DNA of 64,000 nt, taken from contig NZ_JAAOEO010000011.1 in the NCBI RefSeq assembly GCF_011393025.1, forward strand, positions 1 to 64,000. The letters are read 5' to 3'. Numbering within the stretch: the stretch's first letter is position 1; every line of letters begins with the position of its first letter. Both the position numbers and the translations under genes were made by a program. Positions 41,797 to 51,302 of the stretch are shown one piece after another. The notes under the pieces were generated by a model that was given only the letters and a program-made list of their open reading frames with translations, was not told the origin of the DNA and ran no database searches. The DNA comes from Neobacillus terrae (GTDB taxonomy: Bacteria; Bacillota; Bacilli; Bacillales; Cytobacillaceae).

Positions 41797-43266
41797 ATGA
41801 AAAAATGGAAGTCTATTCTATTATTAACCGCTGTATTGGTTGGTCTATTTATAATTGTGACAGTAATAAACACTTTAACTGTCAAATCGAAACAGCCCAC
41901 CCCGCACACTGCTAAAGTCTCCATCAACGAAAAACAAGCGGTAGATCATCTATCTAAAGCCATTACATATAAAACAATCTCCTATGAGGACCGCAGTAAA
42001 ATTGATTTCTCTGAATTTGATAAGTTTATAAATTTTTTACAGGTTAGCTTTCCAAAAATTTATAGGCAGCTTGAATTTGAGAAAGTGAACCATTACGGTC
42101 TTGTGTATAAATGGAAAGGCACTGATTCCAGTAAACATCCAATTGGATTGACCAGTCATTATGATGTGGTTCCAGTTTTAAAAGGAACGGAAGCAAATTG
42201 GAAACAGCCTCCCTTCAGCGGGGCTGTTCTGAACGGGATAATCTGGGGCCGCGGATCTTTGGATGATAAGATTGGCGTTATCGGAATTTTACAAGCAGTG
42301 GAATATTTACTAGACAAAGAATTTAAACCGGATCGTGATATATATTTGATGTTCGGCTTTGACGAAGAAATTGGCGGAGACGAAGGGGCAAGCATGATAG
42401 TAAATACACTTAAAGAAAGAGGAATTAAGTTTGAGTTTGTTTTAGATGAAGGCGGAGCGATTGTCGAAAACATGGTTCCAGGTGTTAAAGCCCCAGTGGG
42501 TGTTATCGGTGTGTCCGAAAAAGGATCTGCGACTGCGAAATTATCAATTGAGGGCAGCGGCGGTCACTCTTCCCAACCAAAAGACCACACCAATATTGGG
42601 CGAATAGCAAGCGCGATTGCCAAATTAGAAGATACACAGTTTAAAGGAGAGCTTAAAGGCCCTGGAAATGATTTATTTGAATTTGTCGCTCCAGAGATGA
42701 ACTTTGGAATGAAGTATGTGTTCGCCAATAAAATGGTTTTTAAGCCTCTCATTGAAAAGATATTACTGCAGCAGCCTGCATCAGCGGCCTTAATCAGAAC
42801 AACGATTGCGCCTACCATTTTCCAGGCAGGGGAGCAATATAATGCCTTACCAGAACAAGCATCCGCCATTATTAACCTTCGGCTAATGCCTGGTGATTCA
42901 TTATCAAATGTAAAAAAGTTTATTGAAGATACAATAGATGATAAAGATATTAAAGTAACTGTGGAAGGAACAGAGGCTTCGAAGGTATCCACTGTGGACA
43001 GCTGGCAATTTAAAACCGTACAGCAGGCGGCACGGAATGTTTATAATCATGCAGTCGTTGCTCCTTACTTAATGTTTGCAGGCTCTGATGCAAGACAATA
43101 TGACCCTATCTCGAAAAATACTTACAGGTTCTTACCTGTTCAAATTACTTCAGAGGATTTAAACAGAATGCATGGGACCAACGAACGTGTCAGCGTCAAA
43201 AACTACATCAAAGCAATTAAATTTTATGCAGAAGTCATAAAGGAATCGAATAAGAAAACAGAATAG
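41797..43266 (+). CDS. Membrane-anchored M20-family metallopeptidase
   Basis: 489 aa. The N-terminal helix SILLLTAVLVGLFIIVTVI anchors the protein outside the membrane. The M20 (carboxypeptidase S-like) catalytic domain shows GLTSHYDVVPV (HxD metal ligand), WGRGSLDDK (bridging Asp), FGFDEEIGGDEGA (catalytic Glu-Glu) and a late HGTNERV (His ligand), with a dimerisation lid in the middle. It is similar to PM20D1/CPS1-type peptidases that cleave N-acyl amino acids or dipeptides. The second ATG of the MSM start (41797) is preferred, as it lies seven bases from AGGGGG. A terminator follows. Confidence 0.87.
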   Translation: MKKWKSILLLTAVLVGLFIIVTVINTLTVKSKQPTPHTAKVSINEKQAVDHLSKAITYKTISYEDRSKIDFSEFDKFINFLQVSFPKIYRQLEFEKVNHYGLVYKWKGTDSSKHPIGLTSHYDVVPVLKGTEANWKQPPFSGAVLNGIIWGRGSLDDKIGVIGILQAVEYLLDKEFKPDRDIYLMFGFDEEIGGDEGASMIVNTLKERGIKFEFVLDEGGAIVENMVPGVKAPVGVIGVSEKGSATAKLSIEGSGGHSSQPKDHTNIGRIASAIAKLEDTQFKGELKGPGNDLFEFVAPEMNFGMKYVFANKMVFKPLIEKILLQQPASAALIRTTIAPTIFQAGEQYNALPEQASAIINLRLMPGDSLSNVKKFIEDTIDDKDIKVTVEGTEASKVSTVDSWQFKTVQQAARNVYNHAVVAPYLMFAGSDARQYDPISKNTYRFLPVQITSEDLNRMHGTNERVSVKNYIKAIKFYAEVIKESNKKTE

Positions 43267-43297
43267 TTTCTTTTCGCTACGAGACTTTATTAGCTAC

Positions 43298-43332
43298 AAA
43301 AGGCTAGTTTCCAATAGAGAAACTAGCCTTTT
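43298..43332 (+). terminator. Terminator after the M20 peptidase gene
   Basis: AAAAGGCTAGTTTC (43298-43311) pairs exactly with GAAACTAGCCTTTT (43319-43332). Confidence 0.9.
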
Positions 43333-43367
43333 GCGCAAATTTTTTTGTATTGGTGTCTTTTAATGCC

Positions 43368-43441
43368 CTCCTCGGAAATCCTCAATTATGCTTTCGCATT
43401 TGCTTCGTGTGTCTTCTATTCAAGGGTGCTATTCAATGTCC
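43368..43441 (+). repeat. Partial MITE-like repeat, copy C
   Basis: It holds two blocks identical to copy B (29 bases at 43368-43396 and 23 bases at 43419-43441). The sequence between them is shortened by about 40 bases relative to B, and the outer ends of the element are not recognisable. It lies in the 270-base gap between the M20 and FUSC genes. Confidence 0.75.
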
Positions 43442-43499
43442 CTCTGGAAAAGGAGTCCAAGGGAGCCCCGCAATTTTCATAGCGTTATTCTTCATAAAA

Positions 43500-43530
43500 A
43501 AGCGAGAGTCAGCTTACCCTCCTCTCGATT
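43500..43530 (-). terminator. Terminator after the FUSC-family gene
   Basis: CGAGAG (43503-43508) pairs with CTCTCG (43522-43527), and on the minus strand the stem is followed by a run of six T. Confidence 0.7.
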
Positions 43531-43540
43531 TACTTTTTAT

Positions 43541-45475
43541 TTATTTCTCCTTTAGTTGCATTGCAAGCATAAGTGATTTTATCTCATTTTGAATTGCCGG
43601 AAATCCTTCGATTTCAGGAATATTACTTAGCGGTGGCGATAGTTCTCGATTTACTGCGTTTGCCATTTTTTCAAAAATGAATATTAATTGTGCAAGTGAC
43701 TGATCGCTAAGAAGCGGCCGATTCTCCATATGGGCACTCTTTTCAAGCAGGTATCCTAATTGTTCCAGCGAAAAAATAATTGGCCAGTAATATTCAACGG
43801 CATCTTTGTTTAAAGGAATTTCACCTGCTGCAGTACTATAGAGGGTCTTTAAGTTCGTTAAATTAGTTCTCACTTTGTTCCGCTCTCTGCTTTTTTCAGG
43901 ATTAAAACCTCTTCCCTGATCAGAAAACAGAATAAACAGGAACTGCCCCTGACTCCGTATCGTTTTCGTTAATAAATGCGGCAAACGGCTTGAGGCTGAA
44001 CGTCTTCCGATTAATAAAACTCCAATTAAACCAATAAGGCTTCCGATAGCCACATCCAACAGCCTGGCTGAAGCAAAATAGGAAAAGGTAAAGTTTCCTT
44101 TGCTTACACTTTCAGCCATAAGTAATGCGTTCGGAGTAAAGAACAAGGCTGCAAGCCCATAATTTTTTACAATAAACAGTTCTGTTATAAATGTTAAAAG
44201 AAGAACAAATAAAGCAATAATAAAACCGGTTGGGTGCGTGGCTAAAACCAAACTGGCAATTAATATCCCGATAATTGTACCAATCCCTCTTTGAATCGCC
44301 CGGTGATAGGTTGCCACTATTGTTGCTCCTGACATAACCGCTACACAGGATAACGGTACCCAATAGGAACGCTGAAAACCAAACTGATAGGCAATAATAG
44401 CAGCAATAATAATGACAATTCCAAACCTTAAAGCAGAAATAAAAACAATTGAGTTTTTATCAATAGCACCAAGAAAAACTGTTTTAATCGAAGTCCTGGA
44501 TATCCCGATAACTTTATTTATTTTTGTTACTGGTTCATTTAAAACAGCATCAGCCTCAAAAACTTTAGAGAATAGCCCTGCAACTGGCCTACTTATATTT
44601 TCAGGCTGGAGAATTAATTTTAAATCGTTGTCTATTCTATCTTTTTGATTCAATCTGTTTGCAATTTCTCTGAGTGCTTCCCCTATCTCAGGTGGAAGCA
44701 TGGTTCGGTCACCCTGAAAATTTCCAAGTATGTACATAAATATGGAATTTGCATGTTCATTTAATATATAAAGCCTCTTAAACTTGTCAGTTGTTCTCCA
44801 TGAAATATACCCGGCATTAAGATTGTCTTCTGCTTCCTTAAGGGCCGACATTACTCGTTGTCTAGCTCCATGATATTTCTCAGTTCCCACGGAATCAACG
44901 AACGAAGCCAGGGCAAAAAATTCTCTTTTTACCATATCTGTTTCCGGACCATGCGGATTGGAGAACCATCCCAACATGGCAATAATCCACGATAAAACTC
45001 CTCCCAAGAAAGCAAGACCTGAACGTAATAGAGCAAGTTCTGGATGAACCGGCATTCCGGTTGTCATTGCGAAAACTAAAACGAAAAAGATAGCAGAAGG
45101 CCCAATAATTTTTAAAGCACCAAAAATAAAAATGGCTCCAGCACCAATGACTCCCATTAGAATTGCCGTAGCAAATGGATAAGGAGCAGCCAAAGTCCCT
45201 AAAGCCGTTACAAAAGAAATACCCAACACTACAAAGAATAATTTTTTTGCTCTTTGAGCATAAGGAATATTAAATACATACAGATAGGTAAAACCGCCCA
45301 GCCCTGCTAAAAGTCCATACTGAAAATTCCCCAATAATAATCCAATAAAAATGGGAAGCGATGCAGCTAATCCTGCACAGAATGCCTTTACCCAGGGGAA
45401 TGGTTTATTATTCACCATCAAAGCCTGTCTTAATAAAGAGGGCGAAGATTTTGATTGCCTATTGTTTTGTGTCAT
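43541..45475 (-). CDS. FUSC-family transporter (aromatic acid exporter-like)
   Basis: 644 aa. Two membrane halves, each of about five or six helices (residues 25-165 and 345-480), are separated by a cytoplasmic region. This is the FUSC/ArAE layout (fusaric acid resistance, AaeB). Conserved pieces include GLLAGLGGFTYLYV, the second-half signature RSYWVPLSCVAVMSGATIVATYHRAIQRGIGTIIG and VAIGSLIGLIGVLLIG. It probably exports small aromatic acids or other toxic weak acids. The start ATG lies at 45475 with AAAGGGG upstream. No partner adaptor gene is present, as is usual in Firmicutes. Confidence 0.87.
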   Translation of the reverse strand: MTQNNRQSKSSPSLLRQALMVNNKPFPWVKAFCAGLAASLPIFIGLLLGNFQYGLLAGLGGFTYLYVFNIPYAQRAKKLFFVVLGISFVTALGTLAAPYPFATAILMGVIGAGAIFIFGALKIIGPSAIFFVLVFAMTTGMPVHPELALLRSGLAFLGGVLSWIIAMLGWFSNPHGPETDMVKREFFALASFVDSVGTEKYHGARQRVMSALKEAEDNLNAGYISWRTTDKFKRLYILNEHANSIFMYILGNFQGDRTMLPPEIGEALREIANRLNQKDRIDNDLKLILQPENISRPVAGLFSKVFEADAVLNEPVTKINKVIGISRTSIKTVFLGAIDKNSIVFISALRFGIVIIIAAIIAYQFGFQRSYWVPLSCVAVMSGATIVATYHRAIQRGIGTIIGILIASLVLATHPTGFIIALFVLLLTFITELFIVKNYGLAALFFTPNALLMAESVSKGNFTFSYFASARLLDVAIGSLIGLIGVLLIGRRSASSRLPHLLTKTIRSQGQFLFILFSDQGRGFNPEKSRERNKVRTNLTNLKTLYSTAAGEIPLNKDAVEYYWPIIFSLEQLGYLLEKSAHMENRPLLSDQSLAQLIFIFEKMANAVNRELSPPLSNIPEIEGFPAIQNEIKSLMLAMQLKEK

Positions 45476-45798
45476 GCTGATTACCCCTTTTTCAAACTGC
45501 AGCCCTTCGAACCTTGTATCCCAGGCCCTATATAAAGGTTATAACTACTTTATTCTAAATTCAACCTTTTAGGGCTCAAACTAAATGTCCCCAGTGTGAA
45601 TCGATATTCAAAAAAGCATAATCCAAATAGAATTATGCCCTTAATAGCAGAAGTATAATATTCTCAGTGAAGAGATTAATGAGTCAAAAATCTTCTGCTA
45701 ATTCCTTATTTTGGCAAAATAAAGAATTAGTCAATTTGTTTTAACATTTATATTTTCTCCATACTTTCATAACCTGCAAGAAGCCCAATCTTTCTAGG
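45476..45798. other. Intergenic region upstream of the FUSC gene
   Basis: 323 bases without a gene. It holds a hairpin GCATAAT...ATTATGC (45617-45638), a distant inverted pair AGCAGAAG / CTTCTGCT (about 45,646-45,700) and a TTATTTTG-CAAAATAA dyad near 45,710. None fits a known RNA family that I can name. Confidence 0.5.
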
Positions 45799-46257
45799 CT
45801 AATGCCTGTCACCAGCCCATTTGAATACTGAATAAAGGCCAGCAACAACCGAAATCAAAATGATAAAAGTATAAAAATTAAAAAATAATGTATTAGTATA
45901 TTGATTAAGCCATGGGAATCTGTATATCCTGGATGTCTTCTGAGCGGGTGTGCCCCCTAGTTGATCAATCAAATTCAAAACATATGTGTATTCAAGATAA
46001 CAAAATAAGAGCAGAAGAAATAAGGAGCACACAGAAATATACTTTAAGGTTTTTGGACTCAGCTCCAGATTGTCTAAATCCGACCAAAGCTTAAAAGCCA
46101 ATAACAGAATAATGATAACGGTAGGAAGGATAAATAAGATACCCAAATTTCCGTTGCCTGAAATAGTCTTTGGACTCATGGTTACTGATTTAATAAAGTA
46201 TAAAGAGATAAGACTTAAAAGCAGTAAAATCTTTGTGCTTAAGGACAATAATTTCAT
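45799..46257 (-). CDS. Hypothetical four-helix membrane protein
   Basis: 152 aa from ATG at 46257, which has AAGGAGAAGAGC upstream; the in-frame TTG at 46272 overlaps that site and is less likely. Hydrophobic segments are at about residues 3-22, 39-57, 74-92 and 122-145. Between the last two lies a polar extracytoplasmic loop containing LIDQLGGTPAQKTSRIYRF. I do not recognise a family. No operon partner is evident, as both flanking genes are separated by more than 190 bases. Confidence 0.6.
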   Translation of the reverse strand: MKLLSLSTKILLLLSLISLYFIKSVTMSPKTISGNGNLGILFILPTVIIILLLAFKLWSDLDNLELSPKTLKYISVCSLFLLLLFCYLEYTYVLNLIDQLGGTPAQKTSRIYRFPWLNQYTNTLFFNFYTFIILISVVAGLYSVFKWAGDRH

Positions 46258-46404
46258 GCTCTTCTCCTTCAATTAAGTTTTAACTTCCCATGAATAAATA
46301 TTTTTGAATCATTTACATTCTATTCAACTAACATTCTATCTATCCCTTTAAAAACATTTTATTTCTCTGACGTTGATAGTTTTCAAAAACAGAAATTTGT
46401 CCAA

Positions 46405-46437
46405 TAAAAAACAGAGAAGAAATTATCCTCTCTGTTT
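46405..46437 (-). terminator. Terminator after katE
   Basis: AAACAGAGA (46409-46417) and TCTCTGTTT (46429-46437) form the stem, with T's following on the minus strand. Confidence 0.8.
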
Positions 46438-46451
46438 GTTTATAACCTATC

Positions 46452-48491
46452 CTATATCTGTCTCTCCCAATGGCGATGTGCAGCTATAGCTTCTATAAAT
46501 GCAGAAGAAAACTCTTTTGGCTCTTCTCCAGTAATTACACCCGGACTGTCTTCCAGTCCCGCAATGATGTTTATTCCCTCATGTGTGGCACCAATCGGCT
46601 TATAGTGATTAAATGCTTCAGTAATAAAGTAGGAAGCTTCTTTCATTAATTTATCATTTAAATTTTTACCACCAGCCGAATACAAAGCGTCAAAGAGTAC
46701 GGAGTCACATGTCAGGAAGGTATGATCAATTTTCAGTTCCATCCCTTCCTCCCCTTTTAAAGTACCGAGATTCTCACTAATAATTTCTGGCTGGATTCCC
46801 TCTTTTTTTAACGCTTCTAAAATTGACATTACTTCGTTATCCTTAAATCCTTCTGCGAGGATTACCCCTACTTTACGGGTATTTGGCAGTTTCTTGGTAT
46901 TTAACATACTTAGAGCAGGGGAAGACTTTCTATTTTCAGATACCTTTGCTTCCGGCGGATTCGCACCAATTGCCATGGCAAATCCTGTGGCCAGCACCGT
47001 ACTGACATTGGCAAACATGTCGACCACTTGTTGCTGTACAGATTTACTCTTTACCTTGCCAAGCTCAAAACTAAAAGCATCAATAATGTGCTTTTTCTCT
47101 GGTTCACTCATACTGTTCCAAAACATCGTTGCCTGTGTGAAAAAATCTTTAAAACTTTCACTTCTGCTGCGAACTTTTCTGCCTTCTACTTTCTCTTGGA
47201 AATGGACATAGCCACCCTCTGCTTCAGTGGCTGGAGCAGGTGTATTGCCGCTAAGCGAATTGTTATGATAACTAACGCGGCCAACATTAATAGTTTGTCG
47301 GCTATATCCATCACGCTGATTGTTATGGAAAGGGCATACAGGCCTATTAATCGGCAGTTCATGGAAGTTAGGGCCGCCGAGACGAATCAGCTGAGTGTCC
47401 GTATAGGAAAACAAACGGCCCTGTAATAGAGGGTCATTTGTAAAATCAATGCCCGGAACAACATGTCCAGGATGGAAGGCCGCCTGTTCTGTCTCTGCAA
47501 AAACATTATCAACATTCCGGTTAAGAGTCATTTTTCCAATTATCTTAACCGGAATATCCTCTTCAGGCCATAGTTTTGTAGGATCCAATATATCAAAGTC
47601 AAATTTAAATTCTTCTTCTTCGCTAAGAAGTTGAACTCCTAATTCGTATTCAGGATAATCGCCTTTTTCAATAGACTCCCATAGATCCCTGCGATGGAAA
47701 TCGGGATCCTTACCAGCTATTTTTTGTGCCTCATCCCAAACCAGTGAATGTGTCCCCAGGACAGGCTTCCAATGCAATTTTACAAAATGGGCCTTACCCT
47801 CTTCATTAACCAAACGAAAAGTATGAACACCAAACCCTTCCATCATTCGGAAGCTTCTTGGTATTGCCCGATCTGACATCGCCCACATTACCATATGAGC
47901 AGACTCCTGATTATTGGCAACAAAGTCCCAAAAAGTATCATGGGCGGATGCTGCTTGTGGCATTTCATTATGGGGCTCCGGTTTAAGAGCATGCACTAAA
48001 TCAGGAAATTTAATTGCATCCTGGATAAAAAAGACAGGAATATTATTTCCTACCAAGTCATAGTTTCCTTCCTCAGTATAAAACTTGGTTGCGAATCCCC
48101 TTGCATCACGGACTGTCTCAGCAGACCCGCGTGAACCGGCAACAGTTGAAAACCTAACAAATACGGGTGTTTTAGCAGCTGGATCCTGTAAAAACTTCGC
48201 CTTTGTATATTCTTTCATTGATTCATATACTTCAAACTCTCCATGAGCAGCAAACCCTCTTGCATGGACGATTCGTTCTGGAATTCTTTCATGATCAAAG
48301 TGGGTCATTTTTTCCCTGAAATGGAAATCCTCCATTAATGTAGGGCCCCGATCACCAGCCTTTAAGGAAAACTCATCTTCTGAAACCTTTAACCCTTGAT
48401 TGGTAGTGAGAATCTTATCCTTGTCATCCGCTCTAAAATGCTCTAGCTGCTCATTTTTACTTTGACTATTCACTTTTCGTTCTTCACCCAT
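46452..48491 (-). CDS. katE: Large-subunit monofunctional catalase, KatE/HPII type
   Basis: 679 aa, close to B. subtilis KatE (686 aa). It dismutates hydrogen peroxide with heme. The catalytic His lies in RIVHARGFAAHG, the Asn in YDLVGNNIPVFF, and the heme-ligand Tyr in RLFSYTDTQLIRLGGPNFHELP. The extra C-terminal 150 residues (from about VGVILAEGFKDNEV) form the flavodoxin/DJ-1-like domain of large catalases. GAGGAGG precedes the ATG. A SigB-like promoter lies 55-80 bases upstream, matching the general-stress control of katE in B. subtilis. Confidence 0.95.
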   Translation of the reverse strand: MGEERKVNSQSKNEQLEHFRADDKDKILTTNQGLKVSEDEFSLKAGDRGPTLMEDFHFREKMTHFDHERIPERIVHARGFAAHGEFEVYESMKEYTKAKFLQDPAAKTPVFVRFSTVAGSRGSAETVRDARGFATKFYTEEGNYDLVGNNIPVFFIQDAIKFPDLVHALKPEPHNEMPQAASAHDTFWDFVANNQESAHMVMWAMSDRAIPRSFRMMEGFGVHTFRLVNEEGKAHFVKLHWKPVLGTHSLVWDEAQKIAGKDPDFHRRDLWESIEKGDYPEYELGVQLLSEEEEFKFDFDILDPTKLWPEEDIPVKIIGKMTLNRNVDNVFAETEQAAFHPGHVVPGIDFTNDPLLQGRLFSYTDTQLIRLGGPNFHELPINRPVCPFHNNQRDGYSRQTINVGRVSYHNNSLSGNTPAPATEAEGGYVHFQEKVEGRKVRSRSESFKDFFTQATMFWNSMSEPEKKHIIDAFSFELGKVKSKSVQQQVVDMFANVSTVLATGFAMAIGANPPEAKVSENRKSSPALSMLNTKKLPNTRKVGVILAEGFKDNEVMSILEALKKEGIQPEIISENLGTLKGEEGMELKIDHTFLTCDSVLFDALYSAGGKNLNDKLMKEASYFITEAFNHYKPIGATHEGINIIAGLEDSPGVITGEEPKEFSSAFIEAIAAHRHWERQI

Positions 48492-48545
48492 TCAGTTGTT
48501 CCTCCTCTATATTTCTTTTATGTAAAAACAGGATGCCATCACTGT

Positions 48546-48571
48546 TTACCCTGTTTAAAAGCACTAAAAAC
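48546..48571 (-). promoter_or_regulatory. SigB-like promoter of katE
   Basis: On the minus strand GTTTTT (48571-48566), a 14-base spacer and GGGTAA (48551-48546) resemble the SigB consensus GTTTAA-N12-15-GGGTAT. The start of transcription would be about 45 bases before the katE ATG. The same two hexamers with the same spacing occur before the DUF2188 gene at 58.2 kb. Confidence 0.7.
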
Positions 48572-48639
48572 AATTGGATAGCAATTTTTAAGCCTGAGTA
48601 TCTCAGCGAAATTTATGGGTTCTTCTTTTGATAGTAAAA

Positions 48640-48665
48640 AGCTTCCCTTCATCAAAAGGGAAGCT
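48640..48665 (-). terminator. Terminator after paaK
   Basis: AGCTTCCCTT (48640-48649) pairs with AAGGGAAGCT (48656-48665), followed on the minus strand by TTTT. Confidence 0.85.
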
Positions 48666-48722
48666 AGATTTTAACATTTAATTTTGTATTAATGATCTAT
48701 GAAATCTTCAATCGTTAATTCA

Positions 48723-50048
48723 TTAACCCCCCATCTTCACTTCAGAGTGACTAACTATCCTTACCGCTTTCCCTTCTGATCTAGGAATAGACTTTGGCTG
48801 CAGAATTTCTACGTCAACTGTAATGAGGCAATGACTTTTAATAATTCTTTGGATTTCTTTTTTGAGGTTGTCTATTTTGGTGTGATGCATATCGCCATTC
48901 ACTTCATAATAAAGTGATTCACATACTTCTGCCTGAAGTTCGATGTGCTGGAGGCTGCCTTTTTTAAAGAGGTGGATTTGATAATGCGGTTCGAGTTCTT
49001 TGACATGCAGGAGAAAATGCTCAATTTGTGATGGAAATACGTTAACCCCTCGAATGTTCAGCATATCATCTATGCGGCCTTTTACTCGTGACATTCTGAT
49101 AGTAGTCCGCCCGCATTTGCATTTTTCTCTATTAATTGAGGCCACATCACCTGACCGGTACCGGATGACAGGAAAAGCTTCCTTCGTTAAGCTTGTAAAT
49201 ACCAATTCCCCATCCTCGCCATCTGGAACAGGCAGAAGTGTAAGTGGATCAATGACTTCAACAAGGAAATGGTCCTCAGCGATATGTAATCCATCCTGTG
49301 CCTCGGGGCATTCCATTGAGACACCGGGCCCAATAACTTCACTTAATCCGTAAATGTCACATGCTTTTATATTTAGCCTATCTTCTATCGTCTGGCGCAT
49401 TTCCTCAGACCATGGCTCTGCTCCAAGAATTCCAAACTTTAACGATGTTTCTCTAGGATTCTTTCCCAGCTCCCCCATCCTTTCGGCTAGATTTAATAAA
49501 TAGGAAGGAGTACAGCAAATAACAGTTGGCTTAAAATCTTCAATAATGGTAATTTGCCTGTCTGTATTTCCTCCAGATACAGGAACCGTCACCATCCCTA
49601 GCTTCTCACTTCCATAATGAAGGCCGAGTCCGCCTGTAAACAGACCATATCCATATGCATTGTGCATGATTTCCCCTGGCTTTCCTCCGCCAATTGTGAT
49701 TGCACGGGCCACTATTTCTGCCCAATTATTAATATCATTTTTCGTATATCCCACTACAGTTGGCTTACCGCTCGTGCCGGAGGAAGCGTGAATACGGATT
49801 AACTCGTTTTGCGGAACAGCAAATAAACCAAATGGATAATGGTCCCTTAAATCCTTTTTCAAAGTAAACGGAAGCCTTGTAATGTCTATGACTGATTGAA
49901 TATCACCAGGTTTTACTCCCAGTTCATCAAACTTCTTTTTATAAAAAGGAACCTTTTCGTATACCCTCCTAACTGTTTGCTGAAGATGCTGCAGTTGAAA
50001 ATGTTCTACCTCACTTTTGGAAGCGGTTTCAAAATTATGCAAAATCAT
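48723..50048 (-). CDS. paaK: Phenylacetate-CoA ligase
   Basis: 441 aa, an ANL-superfamily adenylating enzyme that activates phenylacetate (or a related aryl acid) with ATP and CoA. The P-loop HASSGTSGKPTVVGYT, the A5 motif DIYGLSEVIGPG, YRSGDVASINREKCKCGRT (zinc-type Cys region) and the C-terminal hinge RVKGRIDDMLNIRGVNVFPSQIE are present, and the length is normal. No other paa genes (paaABCDE, paaG, paaZ) are in the window. It is a stand-alone copy and the real acid could differ. The ATG at 50048 has GGAGG upstream. Confidence 0.92.
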   Translation of the reverse strand: MILHNFETASKSEVEHFQLQHLQQTVRRVYEKVPFYKKKFDELGVKPGDIQSVIDITRLPFTLKKDLRDHYPFGLFAVPQNELIRIHASSGTSGKPTVVGYTKNDINNWAEIVARAITIGGGKPGEIMHNAYGYGLFTGGLGLHYGSEKLGMVTVPVSGGNTDRQITIIEDFKPTVICCTPSYLLNLAERMGELGKNPRETSLKFGILGAEPWSEEMRQTIEDRLNIKACDIYGLSEVIGPGVSMECPEAQDGLHIAEDHFLVEVIDPLTLLPVPDGEDGELVFTSLTKEAFPVIRYRSGDVASINREKCKCGRTTIRMSRVKGRIDDMLNIRGVNVFPSQIEHFLLHVKELEPHYQIHLFKKGSLQHIELQAEVCESLYYEVNGDMHHTKIDNLKKEIQRIIKSHCLITVDVEILQPKSIPRSEGKAVRIVSHSEVKMGG

Positions 50049-50273
50049 TCAGAAATACCTCCATATCCTTTGATATATATAACGAAATTTTTCCGACTGC
50101 GTATTTTTTCGTCTTTCTATTACCACTTAATTTAACTTAGATACACTATATTGTCAATAATATTCAAAATATTTCGCATTTATAAAATGAATCACTAATA
50201 CTAGAAATAAGGATTAAGAAAGGAGAAAAAAGACAAAATAACATATGCCATTATTATCCTTAGGAGCCGCCCA

Positions 50274-50966
50274 ATGCCAGAATATACGGAAATCATCATT
50301 AGGACCTTAATAGCATTTATTTTACTTTGGACTTTTGTTCATATCCTTGGTAAACAGACCATTTTCCAAAAAACGTACCATCTTTATATTGCTTCGATAA
50401 CAATGGGGACCCTTGCCGGGAATTTAGCTTTTAATATAAAAATAAAATTTGGTTACTTTATCTTATCTTTTTTTATTTTGGGGACAGTTATTTTAATACT
50501 TAATAAAATGGCCGTCGGTAATATTCGTTACCGTAAGTGGATAGTAGGCAAACCAATCATTTTAATTGAAAAAGGCCATATTCTAGAGAGTACGATGCTA
50601 GCAGGCGGCTTCACACTTGAGGATCTCAAGCAGTCCCTGCGGAAAAAAGGAATTTTCAATATAGATGAGGTGGCATTTGCCATTTTGGAGGTGGATGGCA
50701 CCCTATCTGTACAAAAAAAGGCAGAATATCAAGCTATCACAAAACAGGACTTACACATTAATGTTCCTCCCACCACCACAGCAATTGAGTTAATATACAA
50801 TGCTTGCATCTTAAGCAACAATTTACTAAAACACGGCTATAGTGAAGAGTGGCTAAACACTGAACTAAATAAAAGAAAACTTAAAGTTGAAGATATATCC
50901 TATGCTGTTATAGGAACACATGGCAATTTGTATATTGATCTGTTCCGTGACCATATATCTAATTAA
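50274..50966 (+). CDS. DUF421-family membrane protein (YetF/YrbG-like)
   Basis: 230 aa. Three N-terminal membrane helices (about 6-24, 36-54 and 62-80) are followed by the cytoplasmic DUF421 domain with GKPIILIEKGHILESTML, LEDLKQSLRKKGIFNIDEVAFAILEVDGTLSV, as in YetF-family spore-former proteins, then a C-terminal extension similar to DUF3290. The family's role is unknown, though some members affect spore germinant-receptor function. ATG has TAGGAG seven bases upstream. The small gene at 51020 follows in the same direction. Confidence 0.85.
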   Translation: MPEYTEIIIRTLIAFILLWTFVHILGKQTIFQKTYHLYIASITMGTLAGNLAFNIKIKFGYFILSFFILGTVILILNKMAVGNIRYRKWIVGKPIILIEKGHILESTMLAGGFTLEDLKQSLRKKGIFNIDEVAFAILEVDGTLSVQKKAEYQAITKQDLHINVPPTTTAIELIYNACILSNNLLKHGYSEEWLNTELNKRKLKVEDISYAVIGTHGNLYIDLFRDHISN

Positions 50967-51019
50967 CCTAGTAGGATAAATTCAGCCTTATTGTTCATCT
51001 AATTTTAAGGGGTGATATA

Positions 51020-51199
51020 ATGGAAAACCAAAATGCTAAAAACCAAAAAAAGCAAATTTCAACCAATCACAACAATGAAAATACTATGGATCAGCTGGGA
51101 GAAATCATTACAGAAACAGCAGAAAATATTAGTGATTCTATATCCCGAGTATTGAATCTAGTAAATGAAAAAAAGCCTTCTAATCATAATGAAGGGTAA
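51020..51199 (+). CDS. Small acidic hypothetical protein, 59 aa
   Basis: A short gene with a clear start: AAGGGGTGATATA then ATG at 51020, stop at 51197-51199. The peptide is Asn/Lys-rich at first (MENQNAKNQKKQ), then helical with MDQLGEIITETAENISDSISRVLNLV. There is no cysteine and no membrane segment. It lies 53 bases after the DUF421 gene and 100 before the DUF2892 gene in the same direction, so it may belong to that run. I do not recognise it. Good spacing and codon use argue it is real. Confidence 0.6.
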   Translation: MENQNAKNQKKQISTNHNNENTMDQLGEIITETAENISDSISRVLNLVNEKKPSNHNEG

Positions 51200-51302
51200 A
51201 TATTCGTGATAGCAGCTTGTTCGTTTACTGATTCTGAATCAGCGTAAGTCCTATTTGGCATACTACTAGATAATACCTTAATTTGAAAGCGAGAGGGATT
51301 AT

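Noticed and set aside
45617..45720. Clustered hairpins as a possible riboswitch
   Set aside because: They lie upstream of the FUSC gene on the minus strand but match no riboswitch core I know, and the pairs are short or far apart.
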